This document shows positions 8,666-17,600 of a DNA stretch of 64,000 bases, in pieces. The notes below the pieces were generated by a model. That model searched no databases. It was not told the DNA's origin and saw nothing but the letters and a program-made list of their open reading frames with translations. The position numbers and the translations under genes were made by a program. How positions within the stretch are numbered: position 1 is the stretch's first letter; the number at the start of each line of letters is the position of its first letter. The stretch comes from Streptomyces formicae. GTDB lineage: Bacteria; Actinomycetota; Actinomycetes; Streptomycetales; Streptomycetaceae. The stretch covers positions 1,798,001 to 1,862,000 of the forward strand of contig NZ_CP071872.1 in the NCBI RefSeq assembly GCF_022647665.1, in the 5' to 3' direction.

Positions 8666-9754
8666 GTGGCTGAAGTGACTGTAGAGAGTGGCGAGCACAC
8701 GGTGGACGTGCAGAAGAAGCTCGACGAGATCGTCGACGCGGTCGGGAACGCCCGGTCCATGCCCATGTCGGCCTCCTGCGTGGTCAACCGCGCCGACCTG
8801 CTCGCGATGCTCGAAGAGGTGCGGCAGGCTCTGCCCGGCTCGCTCGCCCAGGCGCAGGAGCTGATCGGCGGCCGGGAGCAGCTGGTCGAGCAGGCCCGCC
8901 AGGAGGCCGAGCGGATCATCGAGGCCGCCCACTCCGAGCGCGGTTCGCTGATCTCCGGCACCCAGATCGCGCTGCAGTCCCAGGAGGAGGCCGACCGCAT
9001 CCTCAGCGAGGCCCGCCGGGAGGCCGAGGAGATCCGCGCCGAGGCCGACGACTACGTCGACTCCAAGCTCGCCAACTTCGAGGTCGTCCTCAACAAGACC
9101 ATCGGCTCGGTCGACCGCGGCCGCGAGAAGCTCCTCGGCCGGGGCCCGGGTCTCGACGAGCAGGGATACATCGACCCTGCCGAGGATGACGCGCCCGAGT
9201 ACAGCGCGGACCCGGGCACCCTGATCCAGCGCGCGGACGATTACGTCGACGCCAAGCTGGGCGCCTTCGAGGCGGTGCTCACCAAGACGCTGGAGGCCGT
9301 CGGCCGGGGCCGCCAGAAGCTGCACGGCCGCATCGCCACGGACGACCTCGGGGCGCACATGGCAGCCCAGGACGCGGCCGGTACGCAGCACACGAGCGAC
9401 GCTGACTATCTGGCGGGGCTCGCGGAGCTGGCGGACCCGGAGCCGCAGCAGGCGCAGCAGGCTCCCCAGGCGCCGCAGGTCCAGCAGCCGGTGCCGGCGC
9501 AGGCGGACCCGTACGGGTACCAGCCCCAGCCCCAGCCGCAGGAGGTCTACGCGTACCAGCAGCAGGACCCGTACGCCTATCAGCAGCAGGCGTACGACCA
9601 GACGTACGCGTACCAGCACCAGCAGCAGGACCCGTACGCCTACCAGCAGCCGCAGGCCCAGCCCCAGCAGCAGCCCCAGCTCGACGAGACCAGCTTCTTC
9701 GACACGAGCATGATCGACTTGGAGCAGCTGCGCCGCTACGAGCAGGGACGCTGA
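8666..9754 (+). CDS. DivIVA-like coiled-coil protein with Gln/Pro/Tyr-rich tail
   Basis: A 362-residue cytosolic protein in three parts. The N-terminal region (about 13-125) is a charged coiled coil (EEADRILSEARREAEEIRAE). A segment ADDYVDSKLANFEVVLNKT is repeated once about 65 residues later as ADDYVDAKLGAFEAVLTKT. The last about 110 residues are low-complexity Gln/Pro/Tyr with repeats of DPYAYQQ. Streptomyces orthologues at this site are annotated as DivIVA or ATP-synthase-B-like; exact role unknown, cell-pole or cytoskeletal scaffolding is an inference. GTG 8702 (VDVQKKLDEIV), which fits the conserved start better, is an alternative to GTG 8666. Confidence 0.8.
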   Translation: MAEVTVESGEHTVDVQKKLDEIVDAVGNARSMPMSASCVVNRADLLAMLEEVRQALPGSLAQAQELIGGREQLVEQARQEAERIIEAAHSERGSLISGTQIALQSQEEADRILSEARREAEEIRAEADDYVDSKLANFEVVLNKTIGSVDRGREKLLGRGPGLDEQGYIDPAEDDAPEYSADPGTLIQRADDYVDAKLGAFEAVLTKTLEAVGRGRQKLHGRIATDDLGAHMAAQDAAGTQHTSDADYLAGLAELADPEPQQAQQAPQAPQVQQPVPAQADPYGYQPQPQPQEVYAYQQQDPYAYQQQAYDQTYAYQHQQQDPYAYQQPQAQPQQQPQLDETSFFDTSMIDLEQLRRYEQGR

Positions 9755-9881
9755 TCCGGCACGGACCGGATTGGGCCAATAGCGAACGGTCCAGTATCCT
9801 GGCTCTTCGGTCGCGCGTGCGTAGAGCTGTTGCCTGCGCTGATATCGCGGCCTCCCACACGATCCGAAAGCAGGAAGAGCC

Positions 9882-10529
9882 CTGAACGCCCGCCTCGACC
9901 ACCGCAACCCCCTCGTGTTCGACACGCACGAGCTGGGCCGGCGGCCCGGTGCGCTCCAGCGGCTCTCCCGCTCGGTCCCGGGCCCCAAGGATCTCGGGAT
10001 CGAAGGAGTCATCGGGGTGCCCGAGGGCGCTCCGGTGGAGCTTGAGCTCCGCCTCGAGTCGGTCATGGAAGGGGTGCTCGTCACAGGCACCGCCCGTGCC
10101 GCCGCCGAGGGGGAGTGCGTAAGGTGTCTGGAGCCGCTGCGCCAGCAGGTCGCTGCGGACTTCCAGGAGATGTTCTCGTATCCCGACGCCGACGACCGGG
10201 GCCGTCCGAAGACGGCCTCGTCCGACAAGGACGCGGTCGACGCCGAGGACGAGGACACGCTCTTTCTCGAGGACGGACTCTTCGACCTCGAGCCCGTGCT
10301 GCGTGATGCGGTGGTGCTCGCACTGCCGATGCAGCCGGTGTGCCGGGAGGACTGTGCGGGTCTGTGTTCCGACTGCGGGACCAACCTGAACGAGAACCCG
10401 GACCACCACCATGACGCCGTCGACATCCGTTGGGCGGCACTGCAGGGACTCACCGATTCACTCGGAACCGGTGAGAAGGACAACATGAGCGGCGCCGAAG
10501 CGGGCGTCGACGAGAAGCAGGAGAAGTAG
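9882..10529 (+). CDS. DUF177 (YceD-like) metal-binding protein, probable CTG start
   Basis: A 215-residue acidic protein of the DUF177 family, which is genetically linked to rRNA/ribosome biogenesis and almost always sits next to rpmF, as here (2 bp before it). Two cysteine clusters, [11 protein letters not shown] and the C-terminal [13 protein letters not shown], look like zinc ligands. I place the start at CTG 9882 ([19 protein letters not shown]), which has AGGAAG five bases upstream. The next candidate, GTG 9915, has no ribosome-binding site and would remove a conserved-looking N-terminus. Confidence 0.85.
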   Translation: MNARLDHRNPLVFDTHELGRRPGALQRLSRSVPGPKDLGIEGVIGVPEGAPVELELRLESVMEGVLVTGTARAAAEGECVRCLEPLRQQVAADFQEMFSYPDADDRGRPKTASSDKDAVDAEDEDTLFLEDGLFDLEPVLRDAVVLALPMQPVCREDCAGLCSDCGTNLNENPDHHHDAVDIRWAALQGLTDSLGTGEKDNMSGAEAGVDEKQEK

Positions 10530-10531
10530 CC

Positions 10532-10705
10532 GTGGCTGTTCCGAAGCGGAAGATGTCGCGCAGCAACACGCGCCACCGCCGGTCGCAGTGGAAGGCTGCG
10601 GTCCCCACCCTGGTTTCGTGTGAGCGTTGCCAGGAGCCGAAGCAGCAGCACATCGCGTGCCCGAGCTGCGGCACCTACAACAAGCGCCAGGTCCTCGAGG
10701 TCTGA
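10532..10705 (+). CDS. rpmF: 50S ribosomal protein L32, zinc-ribbon (C+) type
   Basis: A 57-residue basic protein, [20 protein letters not shown] at the N-terminus, the L32 signature. CERC and CPSC form a four-cysteine zinc ribbon, so this is the zinc-containing C+ form. Streptomyces usually also has a zinc-free paralogue under Zur control elsewhere. It starts with GTG two bases after the DUF177 stop and precedes rnc by 19 bp, the conserved DUF177-rpmF-rnc block. Confidence 0.95.
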   Translation: MAVPKRKMSRSNTRHRRSQWKAAVPTLVSCERCQEPKQQHIACPSCGTYNKRQVLEV

Positions 10706-10724
10706 GCGGCTGGTGAGAGGCTCC

Positions 10725-11537
10725 ATGTCTGACGCCGGCAACAGCGACAAGCAGGCAGAGACCGTAAGCGCAGCCTCGTCCCACACGCTTCTGGAAGGGC
10801 GGCTCGGGTATCAGCTCGAGTCCGCCCTTCTGGTGCGTGCGCTGACCCACCGTTCGTACGCGTACGAGAACGGCGGCCTGCCCACCAACGAGCGGCTGGA
10901 GTTCCTCGGGGACTCCGTGCTCGGACTGGTGGTCACGGACACGCTCTACCGCACCCACCCCGACCTGCCCGAGGGCCAGCTGGCCAAGCTGCGGGCCGCG
11001 GTGGTCAACTCGCGTGCGCTGGCGGAGGTCGGCCGCGGCCTCGACCTGGGCTCCTTCATCCGGCTCGGCCGCGGTGAAGAGGGCACGGGCGGGCGGGACA
11101 AGGCATCCATCCTCGCCGACACCCTTGAAGCGGTGATCGGCGCGGTCTATCTCGACCAGGGCCTCGACGCGGCGTCCGAGCTGGTGCACCGGCTCTTCGA
11201 CCCGCTGATCGAGAAGTCCTCGAACCTCGGTGCCGGCCTGGACTGGAAGACCAGCCTCCAGGAGCTCACCGCGGCCGAGGGGCTCGGTGTCCCCGAGTAC
11301 CTGGTCACCGAGACGGGACCGGATCACGAGAAGACCTTCACTGCTGCCGCCCGCGTCGGTGGTGTCTCGTACGGCACCGGCACCGGCCGCAGCAAGAAGG
11401 AAGCGGAACAGCAGGCGGCGGAGTCCGCGTGGCGCGCCATCCGAGCCGCCGCGGACGAGCGCGCGGCGGCGGCGAAGTCCGCCACCGCCGAGGACGAAGG
11501 GGCCGCCGACACTCCTTCGCCTCAGACGACCCCCTGA
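10725..11537 (+). CDS. rnc: Ribonuclease III (AbsB)
   Basis: A 270-residue double-strand-specific endoribonuclease that processes rRNA and regulates mRNAs; in S. coelicolor it is AbsB, needed for antibiotic production. The catalytic signature [13 protein letters not shown] and the second acidic site [13 protein letters not shown] are present. The dsRNA-binding domain occupies about residues 165-245 ([29 protein letters not shown]). An Ala/Glu-rich tail of about 25 residues follows. ATG 10725 has GAGAGG four bases upstream. Confidence 0.95.
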   Translation: MSDAGNSDKQAETVSAASSHTLLEGRLGYQLESALLVRALTHRSYAYENGGLPTNERLEFLGDSVLGLVVTDTLYRTHPDLPEGQLAKLRAAVVNSRALAEVGRGLDLGSFIRLGRGEEGTGGRDKASILADTLEAVIGAVYLDQGLDAASELVHRLFDPLIEKSSNLGAGLDWKTSLQELTAAEGLGVPEYLVTETGPDHEKTFTAAARVGGVSYGTGTGRSKKEAEQQAAESAWRAIRAAADERAAAAKSATAEDEGAADTPSPQTTP

Positions 11538-11551
11538 TCGGCCCGCTTCCG

Positions 11552-11583
11552 GCCCCCGCCACGCCTCGCGCGGCGGGGGCTTT
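11552..11583 (+). terminator. Terminator between rnc and mutM
   Basis: GCCCCCGCC and GGCGGGGGC form a 9-bp stem with an 11-base loop followed by TTT. Confidence 0.7.
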
Positions 11584-11675
11584 CCCGTGCTGCGGGGACA
11601 AGGCCCGCCGCAGGTGCGGCCCGCCGTGCGAGGTACGCTGCGGGCGTCGTACCGTACGCCCTCCGGAGGAGCCCC

Positions 11676-12539
11676 GTGCCCGAGTTGCCCGAGGTCGAAG
11701 TCGTCCGGCGCGGGCTCGCGACCTGGGTCACCGGCCGAGTCGTCGCGGACGTGGCGGTCCTCCACCCCCGCGCCGTCCGGCGCCACATCGGTGGCGGCGA
11801 GGACTTCGCCGCACGCCTCAAGGGCCACCGGCTCGCCGCCGCGAGGCGCCGCGGCAAGTACCTCTGGCTGCCGCTCGCGGACGGCGACGCCGCGATCCTC
11901 GGCCACCTCGGCATGAGCGGGCAGTTGCTCGTCCAGCCGGAGGCCGCCGCGGACGAGAAGCACCTGCGCATCCGGATCCGGTTCGAGGACGACCTCGGCA
12001 CCGAGCTCCGCTTCGTCGACCAGCGCACCTTCGGCGGTCTCTCGCTGCACGACACCACCCCCGACGGTCTCCCCGACGCCATCGCGCACATCGCGCGGGA
12101 CCCGCTCGACCCGGAGTTCGACGACACCGCGTTCGCCACCGCCCTGCGGCTGCGCCGTACGACCGTCAAGCGCGCCCTGCTCGACCAGTCACTGATCAGC
12201 GGCGTCGGGAACATCTACGCCGACGAGGCCCTGTGGCGCGCCAAGCTGCACTACGACCGGCCGACCACCGGACTGACCCGCCCCCGGGCCGCCGAGCTGC
12301 TCGGGCACGTGCGGGACGTGATGAACTCCGCCCTCGCCGCAGGCGGCACCAGCTTCGACAGCCTCTACGTGAATGTGAACGGCGAGTCCGGGTACTTCGA
12401 CCGCTCGCTGGACGCGTACGGCCGTGAGGGCGAGCCCTGCCGCCGCTGCGGCACCGCGATGCGCCGCCGCCCGTGGATGAACCGGTCCAGCTACTTCTGC
12501 CCGCGCTGCCAGCGCCCGGCCAGGCCGAAGGGCCTGTAA
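11676..12539 (+). CDS. mutM: Formamidopyrimidine-DNA glycosylase
   Basis: A 287-residue bifunctional glycosylase/AP lyase that removes 8-oxoguanine and ring-opened purines. [14 protein letters not shown] supplies the catalytic Pro2 and Glu3. [10 protein letters not shown] contains the conserved lysine, [14 protein letters not shown] is the helix-two-turn-helix, and CRRC...CPRC near residues 254-281 is the C-terminal zinc finger. GTG 11676 is preceded by GGAGGA. The position between rnc and smc is typical for actinobacteria. Confidence 0.95.
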   Translation: MPELPEVEVVRRGLATWVTGRVVADVAVLHPRAVRRHIGGGEDFAARLKGHRLAAARRRGKYLWLPLADGDAAILGHLGMSGQLLVQPEAAADEKHLRIRIRFEDDLGTELRFVDQRTFGGLSLHDTTPDGLPDAIAHIARDPLDPEFDDTAFATALRLRRTTVKRALLDQSLISGVGNIYADEALWRAKLHYDRPTTGLTRPRAAELLGHVRDVMNSALAAGGTSFDSLYVNVNGESGYFDRSLDAYGREGEPCRRCGTAMRRRPWMNRSSYFCPRCQRPARPKGL

Positions 12540-12564
12540 GCCCGAGGCCCTGCAAGCCTCGGGC
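12540..12564. terminator. Bidirectional terminator between mutM and the CAP-domain gene
   Basis: GCCCGAGGC and GCCTCGGGC form a perfect 9-bp stem around a 7-base loop, between two convergent genes. Confidence 0.75.
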
Positions 12565-12579
12565 CCTGTCCTGTGAGCC

Positions 12580-13440
12580 TCAGAAGCCGAAGTCCTGGGT
12601 CCACCAGGGACCGCCGTCCGCGAGGTACACGCCCACACCGAGCGTCCGGTACTCGCAGTTGACGATGTTCGCGCGGTGGCCGTCGCTGTTCATCCAGGAC
12701 CGCATCACCGTCTCGGCGTCGGCCTGGCCACGGGCGATGTTCTCGGCGCCGAGCCCGCCGACACCGGCCTGCGCCGCCCGCTCCCACGGGTCGTCGCCGT
12801 CCGGGTCGGTGTGGTCGAAGAAGCCCCGCGCCGCCATGTCCGCGCTGAACCCGCCGGCGAGCGTCGCCAGCGACGAGTCGGCGCGCACGGGGCTGCAGCC
12901 CACCTTGGCGCGCTCCTCGTTCACCATCCGCACGACCTCCGCCTCCATCGCGGCCGAGCTGGTCGGCGCCTTGGGGCGGATCGGCTCGACGGGCTTGACG
13001 GGAGCGGGCAGGGCCTTGCGCTCGGGAGCCTTGGGGGCGGTCCTCGACGGCTTGGCCGGCGCCGCCGGAGCCTTCTGCTCCGGCGTCTTCTTCGGGGGAG
13101 CCGCAGGCTTCTTCGCCTCGGGGGCCTTCGTGGGCTGCTTCGACGGCGATGCGGACGGCTTGGTCCCCGCCGTCGCGGACGTGCCCTTCGTCGGGGTCAC
13201 CGCCGCGGACGGACGGTCCGAGGGAGTGGCGGAGGCGCCGCCCTGCGCGTCCAGCCGGCCGGAGCCCGACTCACGCACCTGCTGGGCGCTGTTGCTGCTC
13301 CCGCCCACGATGAGCTTCTCGCCGCCCGGCACCAGACCGGACGCCACGGCAACGGCACCCACCGCCACGGCGGCGGAGGCCCCGAGCAGCCCGGTGCGTA
13401 CGGGCACGGAGGCCCGCTTCTTCAGGCGGTGGCGTCCCAT
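12580..13440 (-). CDS. Secreted CAP (SCP/PR1) domain protein
   Basis: A 286-residue exported protein. The N-terminus is basic (MGRHRLKKRASVPVR) with a hydrophobic stretch (LLGASAAVAVGAVAVASGLV), a signal peptide or anchor. A long Pro/Ala/Lys/Ser linker (about 50-165) leads to a C-terminal CAP domain: MVNEERAKVGCSPV, FFDHTDPDG, GAENIARG, SDGHRANI and YRTLGVGVYLADGG, with the family histidines and glutamate retained. CAP proteins act outside the cell; no specific ligand can be named. ATG 13440 has GAGGGCGAG upstream and is preferred over an upstream in-frame ATG. Divergent to acyP. Confidence 0.88.
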   Translation of the reverse strand: MGRHRLKKRASVPVRTGLLGASAAVAVGAVAVASGLVPGGEKLIVGGSSNSAQQVRESGSGRLDAQGGASATPSDRPSAAVTPTKGTSATAGTKPSASPSKQPTKAPEAKKPAAPPKKTPEQKAPAAPAKPSRTAPKAPERKALPAPVKPVEPIRPKAPTSSAAMEAEVVRMVNEERAKVGCSPVRADSSLATLAGGFSADMAARGFFDHTDPDGDDPWERAAQAGVGGLGAENIARGQADAETVMRSWMNSDGHRANIVNCEYRTLGVGVYLADGGPWWTQDFGF

Positions 13441-13473
13441 CCGCTCGCCCTCTCTCGACTCGACAGCACACGA

Positions 13474-13562
13474 CACTCATCCGAATGAGTGAAGTTCATT
13501 GCGTCGGGACTGTACGCGAAGTCGGAAGGGCGTGAAGCGAACCCGGAACAATTGCTCAATTG
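13474..13562. promoter_or_regulatory. Palindromes in the CAP/acyP divergent promoter region
   Basis: CACTCAT-CCGA-ATGAGTG (13474-13491) is a 7-bp inverted repeat. Further on, two CAATTG palindromes are separated by CT (13549-13562). Both lie between divergent genes and are AT-richer than their surroundings. A TAGTTT hexamer (13572-13577) sits six bases before the acyP ATG, so acyP could be leaderless. Confidence 0.4.
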
Positions 13563-13583
13563 GCGTCCGTGTAGTTTTCGCGC

Positions 13584-13865
13584 ATGAACGAACACGCACG
13601 GCTCACCGCGTGGGTGCGCGGCCGAGTACAGGGAGTGGGCTTCCGCTGGTTCACCAGGGCAAACGCTTTGGAGATCGGCGGTCTGTACGGTTTCGCCCTC
13701 AATCTCGACGACGGCCGGGTGCAGGTTGTGGCGGAAGGGTCACGTGAGAATTGCCACCGTCTGCTGGAGTGGCTCCGCTCGTCCGACACGCCCGGGAGAG
13801 TGGACGGTGTCACCGAGATCTGGGGTGTTCCGCGCGGGGGCTACGCGGGCTTTGCCATCCGCTGA
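13584..13865 (+). CDS. acyP: Acylphosphatase
   Basis: A 93-residue enzyme that hydrolyses carboxyl-phosphate bonds such as those of acetyl phosphate and 1,3-bisphosphoglycerate. The signature [16 protein letters not shown] carries the catalytic arginine, and [17 protein letters not shown] carries the catalytic asparagine. Length is normal for the family. No clear ribosome-binding site is seen before ATG 13584, which fits a leaderless transcript. Confidence 0.93.
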   Translation: MNEHARLTAWVRGRVQGVGFRWFTRANALEIGGLYGFALNLDDGRVQVVAEGSRENCHRLLEWLRSSDTPGRVDGVTEIWGVPRGGYAGFAIR

Positions 13866-14259
13866 ACGAGGTCCTCATCCGGGGCCGCCGAGTGGCCACG
13901 CGATGTGTTCAGATGACTGCCGATTGCACGCGCGTTCGATGAAAACGGCCTGGTGGTTGCCAATAAGGGGCCTGTCGTGCCAGGCTGCGGCAGTAGCAGT
14001 GATCTCCACGCCCTCAGGGCCCCGAAGGAGAGCCGCCGCCGTGGTTTCGACGGCCGCGTGCCCCCGGGTCGTCCGTTGATGCGGGGCGTGATCGTGTTGA
14101 CCGTCAAACTTTTTGGTGAGACGCTGGAAGCCCCGCGCACCTTAGCTGTTTGGCAGTACGAACCGCAGTCTTGACAAGCGCTGCCGAGCACCGCGGGTGC
14201 GAAATCCCTCACGACCCACACCGCATCGGTCGGTCACTCAGTGTGGAGGACCATCCATC
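13866..14259. other. 394-bp region between acyP and the small coiled-coil gene
   Basis: No convincing gene was found. A 73-codon open frame (13953-14174) lacks family similarity. The region is AT-richer than average near 14097-14180, with an 11-bp palindrome TTGACCGTCAA (14097-14107) and a TTGACA hexamer (14171-14176) that has no good -10 partner. It probably holds the promoter of the downstream gene. Confidence 0.4.
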
Positions 14260-14478
14260 ATGGCAAAGGCGCTTCTCGGTTACGTCGGCGGTTCCGACCC
14301 GCGACTTCTCGCCGAGATGCGACGGCTTCAGCAGCGCGTCCAGGACCTGGAGTCCGAGCTCGTACGGATCCAGTCCGAGAACGACGCGCTGAGCGCTGCC
14401 GCCGCACAGCACCATGGCGAGTCGCTGCTCGAAGGCATCGACATCGACGTACCCAAGGGCGAGCCGGCACTCACCTGA
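14260..14478 (+). CDS. Small conserved coiled-coil protein upstream of smc
   Basis: A 72-residue cytosolic protein: MAKALLGYVGGSDPRLLAEM, then a heptad-rich coiled coil (RRLQQRVQDLESELVRIQSE) and an acidic tail ending VPKGEPALT. It starts at ATG 14260 with GGAGGA nine bases upstream and is closed by an excellent intrinsic terminator, so it is a monocistronic, well-expressed unit. I recall similar short proteins at this locus in other Streptomyces but know of no assigned function. Confidence 0.85.
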   Translation: MAKALLGYVGGSDPRLLAEMRRLQQRVQDLESELVRIQSENDALSAAAAQHHGESLLEGIDIDVPKGEPALT

Positions 14479-14545
14479 TGCAGTCCCCCTGGGGAACCAC
14501 ACCCAGTGGGATCAGGTGAGAAACACTCTCGCAAGGCAGGTATGC

Positions 14546-14574
14546 AAGGGACGCTTCGGCGTCCCTTCTTTTTT
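14546..14574 (+). terminator. Strong intrinsic terminator with UUCG tetraloop
   Basis: AAGGGACGC-TTCG-GCGTCCCTT forms a perfect 9-bp stem with a TTCG tetraloop, followed by C and TTTTTT. This is an unusually canonical rho-independent terminator for a high-GC genome. Confidence 0.95.
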
Positions 14575-14696
14575 GTCCCCTCCCGCTTCCCCCCTTTGTC
14601 TCCCCCGCTGTTGGGCTGCGTTCACCGTGCTTTACCGTCTGATCTGCCCTGCACCCTCATAGGTGAAACCGAGACCGGAAGGTAGAGTCCTCGGGC

Positions 14697-17600
14697 GTGC
14701 ATCTCAAGGCCCTGACCCTGCGTGGGTTCAAATCCTTCGCGTCCGCCACGACGCTGCGTTTCGAGCCGGGCATCACGTGTGTCGTGGGGCCCAACGGCTC
14801 GGGAAAGTCCAATGTGGTGGACGCGCTGTCCTGGGTCATGGGTGAGCAGGGCGCGAAATCACTGCGCGGCGGCAAGATGGAGGACGTCATCTTCGCCGGC
14901 ACGACGGGGCGTCCGCCGCTCGGACGCGCCGAGGTCTCGCTGACGATCGACAACTCGGACGGGGCCCTGCCGATCGAGTACGCCGAGGTCACGATCACGC
15001 GGATCATGTTCCGCAACGGCGGCAGCGAATACCAGATCAACGGCGACACCTGCCGGCTGCTGGACATTCAGGAACTGCTCTCCGACTCCGGAATCGGGCG
15101 CGAGATGCACGTCATCGTCGGGCAGGGGCAGCTCGACTCCGTCCTGCACGCGGATCCCATGGGCCGCCGGGCATTCATCGAGGAAGCCGCCGGAGTCCTC
15201 AAGCACCGCAAGCGCAAGGAGAAGGCGCTGCGGAAGCTGGACGCGATGCAGGCGAACCTCGCACGTGTCCAGGACCTGACGGACGAGCTGCGGCGGCAGC
15301 TGAAGCCGCTCGGGCGGCAGGCAGCGGTGGCACGCCGGGCGGCGGTCATCCAGGCCGACCTGCGCGATGCCCGGCTGCGGCTGCTCGCCGACGATCTCGT
15401 GCGGATGCGCGAGGCGCTGAAGTCCGAGGTCGCCGACGAGGCCGCGCTGAAGCAGCGCAAGGAGGCCGCGGAGACGGAGCTCAAAGCCGCGCAGGCGCGC
15501 GAGGCGGCGCTGGAGGACGAGGTGCGGCGGCTGGCGCCGCGGCTCCAGCGGGCGCAGCAGACCTGGTACGAACTGTCGCAGCTGGCCGAGCGGGTGCGGG
15601 GCACGGTGTCGCTGGCCGACGCACGGGTGAAGAGCGCGACCTCCGCGCCCGCCGAGGAGCGGCGCGGCCGTGACCCCGAGGACATGGAGCGCGAGGCCGC
15701 CCGTATCCGGGAGCAGGAAGCGGAGCTGGAGGCCGCGCTGGAGGCGGCGGAGCGGGCGCTGGACGACACCGTCGCGCACCGCGCCGAACTGGAGCGCGAG
15801 CTGGCGGTCGAGGAGCGCCGGCTCAAGGACGTGGCCAGGGCCATCGCCGACCTGCGCGAGGGGCTCGCCCGGCTGAACGGGCAGGTCAACGCCGCCCGTT
15901 CGCGAGCGGCATCGGCCCAGGCGGAGATCGGCCGGCTGGCCGCGGCCCGCGACGAGGCCCAGGAGCGGGCGACCGCGGCGCAGGAGGAGTACGAGCAGCT
16001 GAAGGCCGAGGTCGACGGCCTCGACGAGGACGACTCGGCGCTCGCGGAGCAGCATGACGCGGCCAAGCGCGAACGGGCGGAGGCCGAGGCGGCGTTGTCC
16101 GCGGCGCGCGAGGCCGCCACGACCGCGGAGCGCAAGCGCGCCGCCCTCGCCGCCCGCCACGAGGCGCTCGCCCAGGGCCTGCGCCGCAAGGACGGCACGG
16201 GCGCGCTGCTCTCGGCCCGGGACGCTCTCACCGGCCTCCTCGGCCCCGCCGCCGAGCTCCTCTCGGTCACCCCCGGCTACGAGATCCCCGTCGCGGCCGC
16301 ACTCGGCGCGGCCGCCGACGCGATCGCGGTGCGCGACCCCTCCACCGCCGCGGAAGCGATCCGCCTCCTGCGCAAACAGGACGCGGGCCGCGCGTCCCTG
16401 CTGCTCTCCGTCCCCGCACAAGGCGGATCCCACCCCGCGACCCGGCAGGACGCCGCGCCGGGCGCCGCCGACGCGGGGCGTGACGGGGCGCCGCGCGTGT
16501 GCGACCTGGTGCGGGGGCCCGTGGAGTTGATGCCCGCCGTGGAGCGGCTCGTGCGGGACATGGTGGTCGTCGGGACGCTGGAGGACGCCGAGGACCTCGT
16601 GCAGGCACGGCCCGCGCTGACCGCCGTCACCGCGGAGGGCGACGTGCTCGGGGCGCACTTCGCGCACGGCGGGTCCGCCGGTGCGCCGAGTCTCCTGGAG
16701 GTGCAGGCGTCGGTCGACGAGGCCGCCGCCGAGCTGGAGGAGCTGGCCGTACGGTGTGAGGAGCTCGCCGGGGAGCAGCACGAGGCCGCCGAGCGGCGCG
16801 CGGCGTGCGCCGCGGCGGTCGAGGAGCTGGGCGAGCGGCGGCGCGCGGCCGAGAAGGAGAAGGCGGGCGTCGCCCAGCAGCTGGGACGGCTCGCCGGGCA
16901 GGCGCGCGGCGCCGCCGGCGAGGCCGAGCGCACGGCCGCTGCCGCCGCGCGCGCCCAGGAGGCGCTGGAGAAGGCGCTGTTCGAGGCCGAGGAGCTCGCC
17001 GAGCGGCTTGCCGTCGCCGAGGAGACACCCGTCGAGGAGGAGCCTGACACGTCCGTGCGGGACCGGCTCGCGGCCGACGGCGCCAACGCCCGCCAGACCG
17101 AGATGGAGGCCCGGCTTCAGGTCCGTACCCACGAGGAGCGGGTCAAGGGGCTCGCGGGCCGCGCCGACGCGCTCGACCGCGGGGCGCGCGCCGAGCGTGA
17201 GGCACGGGCGCGGGCCGAGCAGCGCCGCGCCCGGCTCCGCCACGAGGCCGCCGTGGCCGAGGCCGTGGCCGGTGGCGCCCGCCAGCTCCTCGCGCACGTC
17301 GAGGTCTCCGTCGTACGGGCCGAACGGGAGCGGGCGGCCGCGGAGGCCGCCAAGTCGGCCCGCGAACAGGAGCTGTCCGCCGCCCGCAACGAGGGCCGGG
17401 AGCTCAAGAGCGAGCTCGACAAACTCACCGACTCCGTCCACCGCGGTGAGGTCCTGGGGGCCGAGAAGCGCCTGCGGATCGAGCAGCTGGAGACCAGGGC
17501 CCTGGAGGAGCTCGGGGTCGAGCCCGCGGGCCTGGTCGCCGACTACGGACCCGACCAGCTCGTACCGCCCTCCCCGCCCGCCGAGGGGGAGGAGCTGCCG

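Noticed and set aside
10458..12089. Minus-strand open frame of 543 codons over rpmF, rnc and mutM
   Set aside because: It spans three well-supported plus-strand genes and has shadow composition.
13953..14174. 73-codon plus-strand frame before the small coiled-coil gene
   Set aside because: No ribosome-binding site or recognisable features; lies in a probable promoter region.
14171..14200. TTGACA hexamer as a -35 element
   Set aside because: No acceptable -10 element at 16-19 bp spacing.
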